A stretch of DNA of 64,000 bases, taken from Lineus longissimus (taxonomy: Eukaryota; Nemertea; Pilidiophora; Heteronemertea; Lineidae). Made by a program: the position numbers and the translations under genes. The first letter of the stretch is position 1, and the number at the start of each line of letters is the position of its first letter. Positions 12,281 through 25,500 of the stretch are shown here, piece by piece. The stretch covers positions 18,354,599 to 18,418,598 of the forward strand of contig NC_088309.1 of assembly GCF_910592395.1 (NCBI RefSeq), read 5' to 3'. The notes under the pieces were generated by a model. That model was given only the letters and a program-made list of their open reading frames with translations. It had not been told where the DNA came from and did no database searches.

Positions 12281-12520
12281 GTTGTTAGAAAGCATGTTAG
12301 CGCATAACATCATGCTGACATGTTGTTACATGTGCATTGATGTACATGAATCATCATGCTGACATGTTGTTACATGTGCATTGATGTACATGAAACATCA
12401 TGCTGACATGTTGTTACATGTGCATTGATGTACATGAAACATCATGCTGACATGTTGTTACATGTGCATTGATGTACATGAAACAGCATGTCAACATAAG
12501 CTAACATGCTTTCTAACAAC
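12281..12520. mobile_element. Foldback element with internal 44-bp tandem repeats
   Basis: The outer ends are inverted repeats of about 21 bp (GTTGTTAGAAAGCATGTTAG at 12281, its complement ending at 12520). Between them about four copies of a 44-bp unit (CATCATGCTGACATGTTGTT, then ACATGTGCATTGATGTACAT) repeat almost perfectly. No clear target duplication is seen. No coding capacity. Confidence 0.8.
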
Positions 12521-12859
12521 AGGGCTCTCGATTTACCATGTAGCCTGGAGTTTGATGCTCCGGGTCGTAGCTGCCAATGATGAGTAGGGAGGAATTCCAA
12601 CTTAACTGTATGTGCCAGTATATTACTCTTCGTTGTGAAGTAACCATTTTGTATTTTTATACAAATAGATTTTGTAAAGAAATATTAATATTATAGTGGA
12701 AAAAAATACTCCCGAATTGTGTCCTTTTTTTGCAATATTGAAAAGAAATATGTATGCCTTCTACTTTTACTTACGAGTCTTGTCTGTGGTGCCTCGGGGA
12801 GATTGTGATGCTAGTTGTGATGCAGAAGACACTTCAGTCATCTGTCTTAATTCTTCATG

Positions 12860-15610
12860 AAGAGTGATAAAATTTGCTCATGACCTCTTTTGTAATTATG
12901 ACGCTTTGGTTGTGACTCTAGAACATCTTCTTGACAAATCGGTTCAAAGACACTTTGAACATCCTCTTGAAGATTTGGTTGTGACTCTAAAACCTCCTCT
13001 TGACGAATCAGTTAAAGGCACTTAGAACATCCTCCTGGCGACCTGGTTGTGACTCTAGAATCTCCTCTTGACGAATCGGTTTAAAAACACTGGAAATTCC
13101 TCCTGACGACTTGGTTGTGACTCTAGAACATCCTCTTGTCGAATCGGTTCAAAGACACTTGGAACATCCTCCTGACGACCTGGTTGTGATTCTAGAATCT
13201 CCTCTTGACGAATCGGTTAAAGACACTTGGAACATCCTCCTGACGACCTGGTTGTGATTCTAGAATCTCATCTTGACGAATCGGTTAAAGACACTTGGAA
13301 CATCCTCCTGACGACCTCGTTGTGACTCTAGAACCTCCTCTTGACGAATCGGTTAAAGACACTTGGAATATCCTCCTGACGACCTGGTTGTGACTCTAAA
13401 ACCTCCTCTTGACGAATCGGTTAAAGACACTTGGAATATCCTCCTGACGACCTGGTTGTGATTTCTAGAACATCTTCTTGACGAATCGGTCCAAAGACAC
13501 TTGGAACATCCTCCTGACGACTTGGTTGTGACTCTAAAACATCCTCTTGACGAATCGGTTTAAAAACACGGGAACATCCTCCTGACGACTTCTTTGACTC
13601 TTTAACATCTTCCTAGCGACTTGGTGGTGACCCTGGACCATCCCCCTGACGATATTGATGGTGACTCTAGAACATCCTGCTGGGGACTTGGTTAGGACAC
13701 TGAGACATTCTCCGGACAACTTGTTGATGACCGAAACAAATATATATCTGACGGCTTGTTCGTGTCTCTGACAGATCCTCCTGACGACTTGGTTAAGACT
13801 GTCAGCATTCTTCCACGACTCTCAATGGTAGTGACTCATGAACATCCTTTTGACAACTTGGTTTAAAGACACTGGAACATTCTCCCTATTACTTGGCGGT
13901 GACGCTCTGGACATTCCTCCGGGCGGCAACTGGTTTTAACTCGGTAATATCCGTCTGATACAGGTGACTGAAATATACTCCTGCCAACTTAGTTGTGACT
14001 CTGGGCCATCCTTTCGATGGCTTTGGGCATCGCAAGCACATCTGACACTAAAATTAAGCTAGATTCGTAATTACACTTGGTCCAAAACAATTGAGACTTG
14101 ACTAATCTTGTGACGAAATTTCTATAAGTAAGGAAAGGAAAGACGTAGAGACACTGTTTTAACCAGTCGTAAAGCTGATAAAATTCGACTTAGGCACGTC
14201 CTTTACATTGGAGGCGCACGCAGTTTTTTATCAGAGGAATTGAATGAAGTTAGTGAGCGCAGTGTCAAAATTGAGGCAACATGACGTGTCCAAGGGCTCC
14301 TCTACGCTATGTTTGGTCTTGGAAATGTCGAAGTCACGTCTCAGCATGTGGCCAGTTCAGTCAGCAACATGTATACGTGGATGCATTTTTGTCAGATATA
14401 ATTGGACCACATGATTTTTGTTTGTGACTCCGCCGGAACATCTTTTAACGAATCATGGTGACTCTTGAACATCCTTCTGACGATCGAATCGTGGTGACTG
14501 TTGAACATCTTTCTGACGAATTGTGGTGACTCTTGAACATCCTTCTGACGATCGAATCGTGGTGACTCTTGAACATCTTTCTGACGAATTGGGGTGACTC
14601 TTGAACATCCTTCTGACGATCGAATCGTGGTGACTCTTGAACATCTTTCTGACGTATTGTGGTGACTCTGGATCATCCTCCGGACGATATGCTTGTTGTA
14701 CCATAAAGAGACAATAAGCTATGGAGACAGTTTATGTATGATGTTAATAATTTTTTTAAAGAACACCGCATTTTTCTACGATAGACAGCAAACTTTTGAG
14801 TAATCTTATGTTCGTTCGGAATACTTGTGACGCCGGAACACCCTCCGGGTGACATGGTTGTGACTTTATAAAATAATCCTCCTGACGTCTAGGTTGTGAC
14901 TTCGGATCATCCTCCTGACTTTGTTGTGACTCTGAAACATGGTTGTGACTCTGAAACATCCTCCTGACCTGTTGGTTGTGGCTCTGAAACATCATCTTGT
15001 CGTCTTGGTTGTGTCTTTGGAACATTCTGGCAGTGAATTGATTGTGACGACTGGGAAGAGATCCGCCAGACGACTTGGTTGTGACTCTGAAGTATTCTTT
15101 TGAGGACTGACTTGGTTGTGACTCGCGAACATACTACTGACGACTTGGTCATGATTCTGGGTTACCCTCTCAACGACTTGGTTGTGTCAGGAAGATACCT
15201 CTTTTTGTGGGCGACCCATGTTGGTCCCATGTAAAATGTACATACACGTAGCTTCTCCAACCCGACCATTCATGGCGCCAGGTACCTAGTTTTGAAACTA
15301 ATTTAACTAGGTTTCAGCGTTGGGACCAACTTCACTTCGACCCCCTTCACTTGTTCCGTACGGATATCAAGCTCCGGAGACCGTTTCCTTTACACTAGAT
15401 AACTCATGTAACCCTTTTGAAAACATGTGGTTTTTCTCCCGGATCCGTTTTAGTGTAATGCCCAAAACAGCATTACGATCGTGTATTGTGTTAGTTCGGA
15501 CCAGCTGTGACCCTGGAACATCCTCTTGGTTGTGACACTGGAACATCTTCCTGACAACTTGGCTGTGACTCTGCATAACATCCTCCTGTAGGTCGAGTGA
15601 GACTCGGGAA
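12860..15610. repeat. Large degenerate minisatellite array, 34/68-bp units
   Basis: The consensus subunit of about 34 bp is GACACTTGGAACATCCTCCT followed by GACGACCTGGTT. It alternates with a sister reading GTGACTCTAGAACCTCCTCT, then TGACGAATCGGTTAA, giving a 68-bp higher-order unit. It is best preserved at 12880-13560, decays to ~13990, resumes with a different subtype at 14420-14690 (GGTGACTCTTGAACATCCTT, CTGACGATCGAATC), and returns in fragments at 14820-15200 and 15490-15605. Between 13990 and 14410 I see only unique non-coding sequence. Minus-strand open frames here are repeat artefacts. Confidence 0.85.
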
Positions 15611-17921
15611 CGATGATCACCATTAACGACGCTTGGAGGTATTGACATTATTGCTCAGCTTCCAGACAACGTGCGTCAATATGGGCCGAGGCAATACCGC
15701 TGGAAGTTCAGTATGGAGGTTGAAGGAGTGAGCGGCTTTTTACTTCAATATATTTCTTCTTCTTCTGTATCACCAGTAAAATATTTTAAGTGTTTGACGT
15801 ATTCCCAATTTTGTTTCAGCGTACAAAGTATTTTGTTAATGATGGGAATGTCTGCTCTAGAATGGATGGTGACAGGGCAGCCGACAGCTGAGTATGCCCA
15901 GGGAGATTTTGTTGTAAACACCTCAGTCCTCGGTATGCCCTTGATAATGCGATTGGTCCTTTATAGGCCTACACAGTTCGTTAAAAGCGCTATTCACATC
16001 CCGATGACTCGCTTCCGCTGCAACAATTTGTCTCAGGGCGAAGACGTTCAGATAACACAGAAAAACATGGAACAAATAAGTGAAAATATTATAATCTTTT
16101 CTTTTTTCAATGTTTCTTTCAACACAATAGGTATATATCATTGTCTGTATGGCACTTACGGCCCTATTTGCATGTAACATATACACACTACATAGAAAAC
16201 GATCACATTGTCAGTAAAATATGGAACTGTACTTTTTTATTAAAATGGGATCTTATCCCCCAAAATAAACGAGTCAATTACATAACCACAAAACTATGAG
16301 GTTACACTACAAGTTAAGTAACACGAGGGGAAAATGGGGGGGGGGGGGGTTGGTCATCTCGATTAGGTTGTTCATGGGAAAATCCCCGATTCCTGTTAGG
16401 TCATATTTTGCAAATTCCGTTACCTGACGAAATTTTCTTTTATCCCGAATCCCGATAGAAATTTCCCCGGCGCTCCCTCCCCCCAACATGAATTTCAAAT
16501 ATTTACACATCTTTCACACAGGTGAACACAGTACTAACAAATGAATTTGATCAATAACAACATCATTATATTCTGGCGGGCAGTCGTGTGACCTGGCTAG
16601 CCACAAAAGTCTACATCAGGGATATAGCTTGACTGGAGCTTGGGTAAGCGACGATAAGTCTAAAACAGAGGCTGAACATGCTAAAAATCATTCAGATATT
16701 ACACAACATTCAAATATTTAATGAGTAAATTTACTGCCCACCCTGCGGTACCCAGCTTTGAGATCGCGAAGTCACTCACCACTGTTGATCTCGATCGCGT
16801 GTGAGTCAGGTACCCGGTGGTACTGTCATGTAAGACAGCATGTGATGTCTAGAATATCGTTAGCCTTTAAATGTAATATAATCTCTCTCAAAGATAATCA
16901 AAACTAAAAATATTTTACTCTAACTCGACATTACATATAAATTCACTACATGGCACATGCCTTTGCCAGTTAGCTGATTGGGCGTATAGGTTGCGAGAAG
17001 TCTTTAAAAGAAGTTCGAGCTACACATCTTTGTTGGCTAACTATGAGATCTAAAGTGAGCGTTTAGACAAGAATATCACAGATAGAATGATACATTACAT
17101 ATATGTATCAACTATAGTTATTGTGTATGGCTAATAATATCACAAATAAAAAGGAGACATTACAATACATACATAGTTATTGTCTGGCTAAAAGATTAAA
17201 AGAATTACAATATGTAAATGTATGGCGAAATACATTAAAATCATTACAATATGAACACTATGAACAATGTACATCAGTCTATAAAGCAAAGGGATTCCCC
17301 TTAATGAGGGTAGCCATATATGGAATGTCTTGAACTGAATAATAAAATTCAGTTACAGTCGATTGTACAGCCACCATATGTCATCTTGACCCGCAATTTT
17401 TGAGATCGCTAGATCACTCACCCACTGGATCTCGACAGTGGTGACGCAAACGCACGTGAGTCAGGATGACCACATTATTTGCGCCAAGAATAGGCTACAA
17501 ATGGAATATCTCCAATATGGAGCGTTAATATCAATAATGTGGAGCAATACAACATCGGATAAATATCTGTTGCTTGTTTTTGATCATCGTCTATCAGACT
17601 ATTGGAAAACTAATGAAAGGGACTATAAGGGAACCTTTCAGCATAAGCCAAAGGTTTAAAGTTATAGCTCATGAATTGATATGTGCCTTGGGCCCGGCGT
17701 TTGGGTACCGAAACAGATGATTATTGCTACATTGTGAAATGTTCAAAGGATTGCCGATACTATCGACGGAATGTGATAGAAAGAAATAAGCGAATGGATA
17801 TTGACGACGTTTACTTTAAAACTTTTCTGGAGATCTTTACAATAAAATGAAGTATGCAGATGGTCACAATCCTTATGGGAGACTTTCCATCCATATTGGC
17901 GTATGTGCGGACCTCCATAAC
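15611..17921. other. Intergenic stretch, no supported gene
   Basis: AT-rich sequence with a G-run at 16336-16349 and the CATCTTGACCCGC repeat copies at ~16738-16815 and 17382-17468. An open frame at 15671-16177 lacks family resemblance. Nothing else is recognisable. Confidence 0.6.
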
Positions 17922-18083
17922 CAAGGGCGTACGTAGTTAGCGGGGAGGTGGCAGGGAGGAAATTGCCCCCGAGAAGTTAGTAAAAACGTGTTTTTGACCG
18001 GAATGATTTTCAAAAAGTAACATTTCGCCCCACCAGAAAACCCCCCCCCCCCCCCCCGGTGCAAAAAGCTAACTACGCCCCTG
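17922..18083. mobile_element. Small hAT-like MITE with C/G-run core, copy 1
   Basis: The left end CAAGGGCGTACGTAGTTAGC and right end GCTAACTACGCCCCTG are inverted repeats. ATAAC flanks both sides as a likely target duplication. The core has a long C-run. Relatives sit at 39502-39619, ~37084-37159 and 63879-64000. The CAGGGGCG-type end and short length suggest a hAT non-autonomous element, but the duplication is only 5 bp. Confidence 0.65.
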
Positions 18084-18185
18084 ATAACACTGATGGGCGC
18101 TCCTCTCATCCCATGTCACACATGAAACTTTAAAGGAGATGACTGCATGGTGAGCGCCCGAACCCGCCACTTCGTTGCTCTCAAT

Positions 18186-21100
18186 CTATCTTTTCTGCCA
18201 TGCCTGCCTTTTGGAAGGAATTGTCTCAATTATCTTTCCCTTCTTCTCATATTCCTTTAGCAGCTCGTTCCACATCTTGTCACACCTCAGTAGGTGTTTG
18301 TTACCTGCAAGAAAAAAATGAACTGAATATTTTTTTTTATAGGAAGAGGTGAGAGATATTTCGTAATCCACCAATAAAATAAAAATTGCGATTTTTGTTT
18401 CGCAAATAGCAAAACATACCAGCGCGAAAGTTTTATGGTGTGTGTGTAGGATTTTTAATAAGTTAAATTAATAGTTCTTTGATTGTACAAATTTGCCTCA
18501 GCTTTAAGACAGCTTTATAATCTACACCTGATACTACTCCCTCGTTTTACACTCAACTAACCTATGATAATCAGGCCCCTTCGCGCCCTAGTTAGGGCCA
18601 CATTAATCTGGTTCTGATCAGTGATGAATCCAAGCTTCCGTCGCATCCAGCCTGTGGTGGGTTTTTTCTCAATCTCTGAACGCGGAAGTGACCTCACTGT
18701 GGACAGTATCACATAGTCCCATTCAGAACCTTAAAGACGAATGGAAGTATTTGTGTCAGAGAATGCAGGTTTCCATGGAAGTTCATATCATGTATAAACT
18801 CTAGACTCACCGTTCTAAAACCGTTTCATTATCTCGGGGCATGACCACCGCCAGCACAATACTCATTGAACAGGCCAAGGCCCCTTCATACCTGATTGGC
18901 CCGGGCCTATCTGTCCTTGCAGTTTAAAGAAATCTACGCAAAAAACGCCAAGGGCAGGACATGATGTCATGACAATCAGAAATGTTAGACAACTTGGTGT
19001 CGCCCCCCCCCCCCCCCCCTATTTATGCTATAGGCTATCTCGATTGAACAATGTTGAGTGGCATCGAACGTCAAAAGGCATAACATCTTTGGGGGCTTGG
19101 TTTGCGTATTCGAAAACGGTCTTATATCGGTGAGTCTAGAGTATATACAGTATTCTCTGTAATTTGGAGTATTCTTTGGACTGACAAGGTTAAGGATATT
19201 GTTAAGAATTAACAAGGTAGTACTTACCTTGGCTTGCAACCACTGTACTGACTGTTATTGCAGTTAACTGCCGATGTTTCAGGAGCTTTTCAATTTCTGC
19301 ACACTGGGCCCGGTACTGGCTGAGGATAACTATTTGCTTCTGGAAAACTCCGTGTTTATCTTTCAGCAAGGCGGCAAATTTAACCTGAAATTATCAAGTC
19401 AATATGTATAGTTTCGAACAACGTGCTCGTCTAAAAGTAACATCAAAGAAATATTCTGTCGGTATTCACCAAAAAGGTTTTTCTCTATCGGCTTCTTTTC
19501 TATTAGATTATTAATGAAATGCCAAGCTTTTACACATGATTATGAAAAAGCTATAGCCAATGAAGGGCTGTTTTGGCTATAGGAAACATTTAACCGGAGC
19601 ATTGCCTTTCAAGAACATGCTGACTTCCCGGCAGCGAATGTCAATCATAAAGTCTCATCACCCACAACGACGGTAGATCGGAATGTTCAATAAATGACCG
19701 GCATACTTACTGCTTGATCAGCCTCTGCCTGATTCTTCCTAGATTGTTCATTCCCTTCAGCCGAGGAGACCGTGAGCACCTCCTCCGGGCCCATTATGTG
19801 CCAGAACGCGATAGGTTCGTTTGCACCAGTAGCACCTGGCCACATGTGCATCAGTTTAGAAGGCTCGTACTGAAAAGGAAGAGCTGGGCTCAGTTTCCCC
19901 TCGTAGAAGTGGTTTGAGGGGAACTCGGAAATGGCAGTATGCTGGAATTGAAAATATGAGAGTTGCGTTAAACACCCAAGAAGATTAATGCACTAGGGAC
20001 CAGCGTGGCAATAGTTCCAAATGATGCCCCTGGAATTGGGGAAAACAGTGACGCGGTAACACAGTCTACAAGTACATGTATTCCTGTAAAAGAAGGTGCC
20101 AAAGTTGTCGGGAATTAAACGACCAAACAGTGTTACTATTACTTTATAATGTCACAAGATCCGCTGAGATCGCAGCAGTGTCTGTTGTCATACAGCAGTC
20201 TCATCGCAGTTTCTTGTAGTATCGACATTGAAAGAATCCATGCCAACATACCATTCTATACTGCACCGTCAACATGATGGACTCCTCGGAATGCCTCTCG
20301 AACAGAGACTTATCAAGTCCAAGGATTTTAGCAGTGTCGTTGAGGATGATTGGGCGGAGTTGTTTATGATCACCAATCAGGACCACCTGTGTCGGACGTG
20401 CGGCTACGATTGGTACCATGCTTTCTGGCTCCTGGCACATTCCGCATTCGTCGATTATCACCTATAGAAGAAAGGACAATTCGGTATAATCTAAAAAATA
20501 ATCAAAGGCGACTTACCTGTAACTTTACGTTCGATTGAGATTCTGTTGAACCCTCATGAATCGGGTATAGAAAATAACACGAGTGTCATGCTTCGGAAAT
20601 AGAGTCAAAATTTGACCTAAGTATGTTTATGAATACCACCCCAGGAGTCAAGTTCAGATCCTAGTAAAGAAAATTTAAGAACTAACCTGGTTGACATTGC
20701 ATGGTGGTTCAAGACCATCTTTAATGTCTCTAGTAGCTTTTATCTTGTTCGATGCGCTTGCGGTGCACGTGCAGAGAATGATGGCTGCGTTTTTCAGGAC
20801 TTCTATTTCACAACTGGTCACCAACTTCTGGTATTTTTCTACCTCTTCCTCAGTAACTTCAGTTGGCCTCTCCCTGAAGCGTTTATCATGCGCCAAAATC
20901 TCCTTGGCCGAATCTGTGTTGTTTTGACGGATCATGAAGTGTAGGGCGATGTCTCTGTGGTCTTTGGTTACTGAATTTTCATAGGCATCCGCCCTTCTTT
21001 TTGGAGGTATTGGTTCGCCAGGAAGGGGGAAGTCCTTGTGCTCAATAAGTTCACTGTAGACTCGTACAATTCCCGGACACTGGCCTTTTAGCCGTTTCAA

Positions 21101-22584
21101 GTATCCTTAAAAGACCCAAAAAACCACGCGGATAGAAAAGCATTGCATGAAAAAATGCAAAACACGTAAAGAAGATTAGACGGACGTTTCTTAATAGCAC
21201 CCGTTTTGCGACAGAAGCTGCATGGTTGAGGCCAAAATATACAAGCTCGTCTCATACATTTTTGTTATAAGATTATACAGGTTCCATTAGGTGCCCGCCA
21301 TTTATATTTCATCCTAGCTTTTACTAGTCAGACAAGTTGCGGCGGCCGCATTAACAACACGGTTTTTATGGAACGGTCATGGTTTTAGCAATGGCTCAGT
21401 TTTGGTTTCAGGTCGGACGTCCGCTTGCTGGCGACCTATGTTGTGATATTCGTGAAGAATGTTACCTGCAACAACGTCCACTGACTTGTTTGAAGGTCCG
21501 CAATAGAGAACTTGTGCCTTTGTCGCTTTCTTCTCCGCTCCGCTCATATCACCAAGTTTCCGATTCACGAGGCTGAATAAGTAGGCAATCACGGCACCGG
21601 TAGCAGTCTTGCCTGTGTAAATTGTCAAACATCGCACATGAACAAAAAACTATTCAAAAATCCAAACCCTAGCTAGAGATGCAATTTATAACGTTATAAG
21701 TATATCGAGTCGCTAGCCCCCTCCACGCGAATCCGCCGTGAGCATGCAGTGGCAGGCAATGATAGGTTTGATGTGGTGCTATGGCTTGCATTAGTTTCCG
21801 AAAAAGAACTATGTCAATGCATTGGTAGGTTTGTGATACATGTAGGTTTGATGACGTGGTAGGTTTCCAAGACAGAACTTCTTCTTTCCAGCTTGTCAAA
21901 ACGATGACAGATTTGTGATACAACATTTTTTAGCTTGTCAAAGCATTGGCAGGTTTGTGATAGGTTTGATGTGGTACTATGACTTGAAACAGTTTCCGAA
22001 ATAGAAATGCCTTTTTCCAGCTCGTCAAAGCAAAGGCAGTTTGGTGATAGGTTTACTTTCATCGGTTTCCGAAAAAGAACTATATATTTTTTAACTTGTC
22101 GAAGCATTGGCAGGTTTGTGATGGGTTTGATGTGGTACTACGGCTATGAATTGCATCGGTTTCAGAAAAAAAGAAATAAATTTTTCCAGCTTGTCAAAGC
22201 AATGGCGTATTTGTGATAGGTTTAATGTGGTACATGTACTTTGGCTTGTAACGGTTTCCGAAAAAATAAATCCCTTTTTCCAGCTTGTCAAAGCAATGGT
22301 AGATTTGTGGTAGGTTTGAAGTGGTGCTTTGGCTTCCAAAGGAATCCCAAAAAGATCGTTATTTTTCAGCTTGTCGAAGCAATGGCAGGTTTGTGGTAGG
22401 TTAAATTGGTGTGGTACTATGGCTTGTAACGGTTTCCTACCTGTCCCCGGAGGCCCTTGAATGAGGGTGAATTTCTTGGTAAGTGCTGCACGTATCGCGT
22501 TTCTTTGTCCCGTGTTTGGGGACGGCAGTCCTGGGATATCTGTGACTTTGCAGGCGTCTGCCACTGCATTTGACGAAGCATAAG
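18186..22584 (-). CDS. HELZ2: HELZ2-like gene, second UPF1-like SF1 helicase and C-terminus (exons 25-32)
   Basis: Residues ~3008-3538. Motifs: GQRNAIRAAL, LIQGPPGTG joined across an intron to KTATGAV (Walker A, Lys ~3057), IDECGMCQEPE (Walker B, Asp ~3248), VVLIGDHKQLRP, TVQYRM, KQIVILSQYRAQ, ITVSTVVASQG joined to SEWDYVILSTVRS, and INVALTRARRGLIIIGN. All core ATPase motifs are present. The Walker A loop is split by an intron that holds a tandem repeat. The protein ends KRQAWQKR, followed by TAG at 18188-18186. Confidence 0.93.
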
Positions 22585-25500
22585 CTGAAATAAAATGAAA
22601 TACCTGAACACCCCTAGAAACATTAAAGACGACTGATAAAACGCCCCTCCCCTCAAGATCGTGGGCGAGTGGTACGACAATCATTGACTGTTGCTTTCGG
22701 AGAAATCTCTCACTCGTTCCAACGCTCTTCCCTTAATTGCGTGCAGTCATGTAGATCAGATAGACAGTTTCCCCTACATTTTGGCTACATGCATATCAAC
22801 TCCTACGGTCTGTTTTAGACTCCTGCGCAGATGCGAGGGTACGTCGTTACAAGGCTGACATTTTATTTCACCCAATCCACGATTCGCGGAGTAGACATTA
22901 ACAGGTATGTGAAGATACAAGAATCATAGCGATCGAGTTATATGGATTTTGTGGGGACTGATCAATTGCCAACTGAGATGTCGATTCAGCTATCATTATG
23001 CGCCTATGCCTCATCCCGGACCTCATGGTGAAATGAAAATCTGGATTTGCAGATGAGAGTATCTTTCGATCAGCTTGTAGAGTGTTTTTTACTCGCGTTT
23101 TATATATAAGAGTATGACATACCAAACTCTCCTTGATTTTTCTTGAGGGCAATCTGGCGAGCTAAGCTATTTGCACTCTCGGTAAGTGTTCTAATGGCCG
23201 CTTCCATTCGCCTACAAACAAACATATTAGTACATTACTGACTGATATGGAAAAAAGGGTGCACTTTTGGAACAGATTCTTGCATTGTGTCGTTGGTACT
23301 TACTTTAGGGTTGGCCATAGGTCCCACCATTTTTGTTAGATTTTGATATCCTAAAGCAATTAGAACTTCTTCAGAATGAAGTGAATTTTCATTTTAAACC
23401 TACATTTGTAGGAGGCTGTTGTCTGGAAAACAAAGCATAGACTCCCACCCGCCAGTTGGTATCAACTTCGTATGCAAATAGTTCTCACTGCTTTAGCCAA
23501 AATGGTGGTGCCTTTGGACAACCCTTAGAAATCCAACTTATTACCAATGATTGCAATAATGATGTTTCTTTGTACGTTCTGAACATGAAACAAAGGATAT
23601 AAATTTCCGTTACACAGGATGAGAAGAACTCGGAGAAGACACTGCCTTTTTTTCTGACTGATCGATACCGGTCTATAACATGTGATCATGCCTTTATTGC
23701 AATTTACCAGCAGGTGTATTCACTTATTGTCATTTGAGATACATGTACGTACATATAACGTTGCGCGATAATGTATCGTCACTTCTGCGTTATATCACCA
23801 TTTCCGTCATGACGTTTTAATAATTCCCATCAAAAAGTGGCGATATCAGGCACAATCTTCTCAGGCGATACAGTATCGTGCAACGTTAGTTTTGTCACTT
23901 AATGTAGGCCTATCATACCTGTTAGGAAGTGCCTTTGGTATGAATTCCACCGTGCATGGCTTTGCATGGTCATGCAACAGTTGGCTTGGGAATGGCATAC
24001 TGCTCTGATGCAGCTTCAATGTCACTCGGAATAAGTCATCTCCCTTTTTCTGTCCAGGGACTTTTTTGGCTTTGATCCTTTTGACCTTGGTCATAAGGCA
24101 GTGCCCTACCCAAGTTACTGTCTGTGCGCTGAAAGCTTTTACAACACAGTTTTGGTCTCTGTCAGTGTCCGGCGCTATTCCTTTAAACGAAAAGAAAATG
24201 GCAGGTGAAAAATCACAGGTGTTGTTTTATGATGTGTAAAAGACGCAACATACCCTCGTCGTAATAAACAAATAAGCTTATACGTTTATTGATATACAAT
24301 GTACATAGATCTAAAAGATCCATGCACATCCTTTATACTTCAATTCCAAAGAGTATGTCTGTGCTTCAATGACGGATCTAAATTTGATAACACTTCGCCT
24401 GATTACGTAAAATCAATCCATCTCAAAATATGTATTTTTTCTTCTTACCAAAAAACCTCTGCGGGTGCACATTTGTGTTGGCCAAAAAATCTTTAATCTA
24501 TTTTTAGAAGCTCAAAAGCTTTTATTTCTTAGAGCGTGATGCTCTTACCTGGATACCTTATACACATGTAATCAAACGACACATCGGTAGCTGCTACTTC
24601 CGGTTCTCCCGCTGTAGATAACTTGATATGCCTGGCTTGACAGAACTGAACGCTCAGGTCAAAAACTCCTTTGAAGAGTTTCTTGTTTCCAAAGGTGTTT
24701 TCTCCAGCACTGTCATCCTGGGACGTATTGTCATCGTCCGAGTCCTCGCTTTCGGCTTCTTCACCTGCTTTAGGTCGAGCACTGTGTGCTGTCCATTGGA
24801 TGCTGACATTACGAATCTGATAATTCTCATCGTTCCGGATTGCTCCTGTTGCAGACTCCATTGCAAGTACTGACAACCACGCTTTCTGGTAAGCTTCGAT
24901 GCTTTTGTAGTCTTTGCAAGATGCTTTCCTTACCGCAAGCCTTGCAAAGCAGTTCTGCGTCTCAACCAAATGTTCGATGCAAATGTTGAAGTTTGGAGAG
25001 AGGTTGATTAGTTGTATTCTTGGTACCATCAATCCATTGGACATTCCCTTTGCAAGCTGGACCTGCTTAACGTGACCGGGTTCAATCGTCTGCTCGAAGT
25101 GGCAATGATGTTGCATGATCTTGTCCTCATTTTTCATCTCGGATGTCACTTCTTTGACAAACCTTGTGTCCTTGGTAAGATCTCTGACTTTTGTTTCCCC
25201 CACATTCTTGGCCAGTTCTCCAAGATTGTCAGCCTGGACAGCTTGAAGAATCTTCTGCCAATTTTTCGCAGGAACTTGGAGGACAAATCTGTTCGGATTC
25301 AATCTGACGAGCTCGTCAACTTGTCCTGGTTTTGACTTCTTTGGATCGCGAGGCTCGATCTCCTTCCCCAAGTTATAAATCCTCTGTTGCCATCTTGCGA
25401 GCACTCTCGATTCTGCGTCATCAAAGTCCGGCCTTCCCGCGATGCCAAGCTCTGAGAGTTTCACCAAGCTCTGGATACCGTGAAGTTTCTTTTTGTTGAG

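Noticed and set aside
14392-15152. Several minus-strand open frames with repeating RRMFQSHNQ-like peptides
   Set aside because: They are translations of the 34/68-bp minisatellite; the same peptide appears in more than one frame.
15671-16177. Plus-strand open frame with a possible exon after TTTGTTTCAG at ~15821
   Set aside because: No family resemblance, no convincing partner exon, and it sits at the edge of a minisatellite array.
21377-21465. In-frame extension of the exon 21612-21466
   Set aside because: The donor GCAG/GTAACA joins in phase to the next exon, giving SVDVVAGYLKRL, typical of the family; the extension has no resemblance.
22091-22440. In-frame continuation of the helicase-2 exon beyond 22441
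   Set aside because: A good donor follows GGGACAG and the next exon restores GPPGTGKT exactly; the extension is satellite translation.
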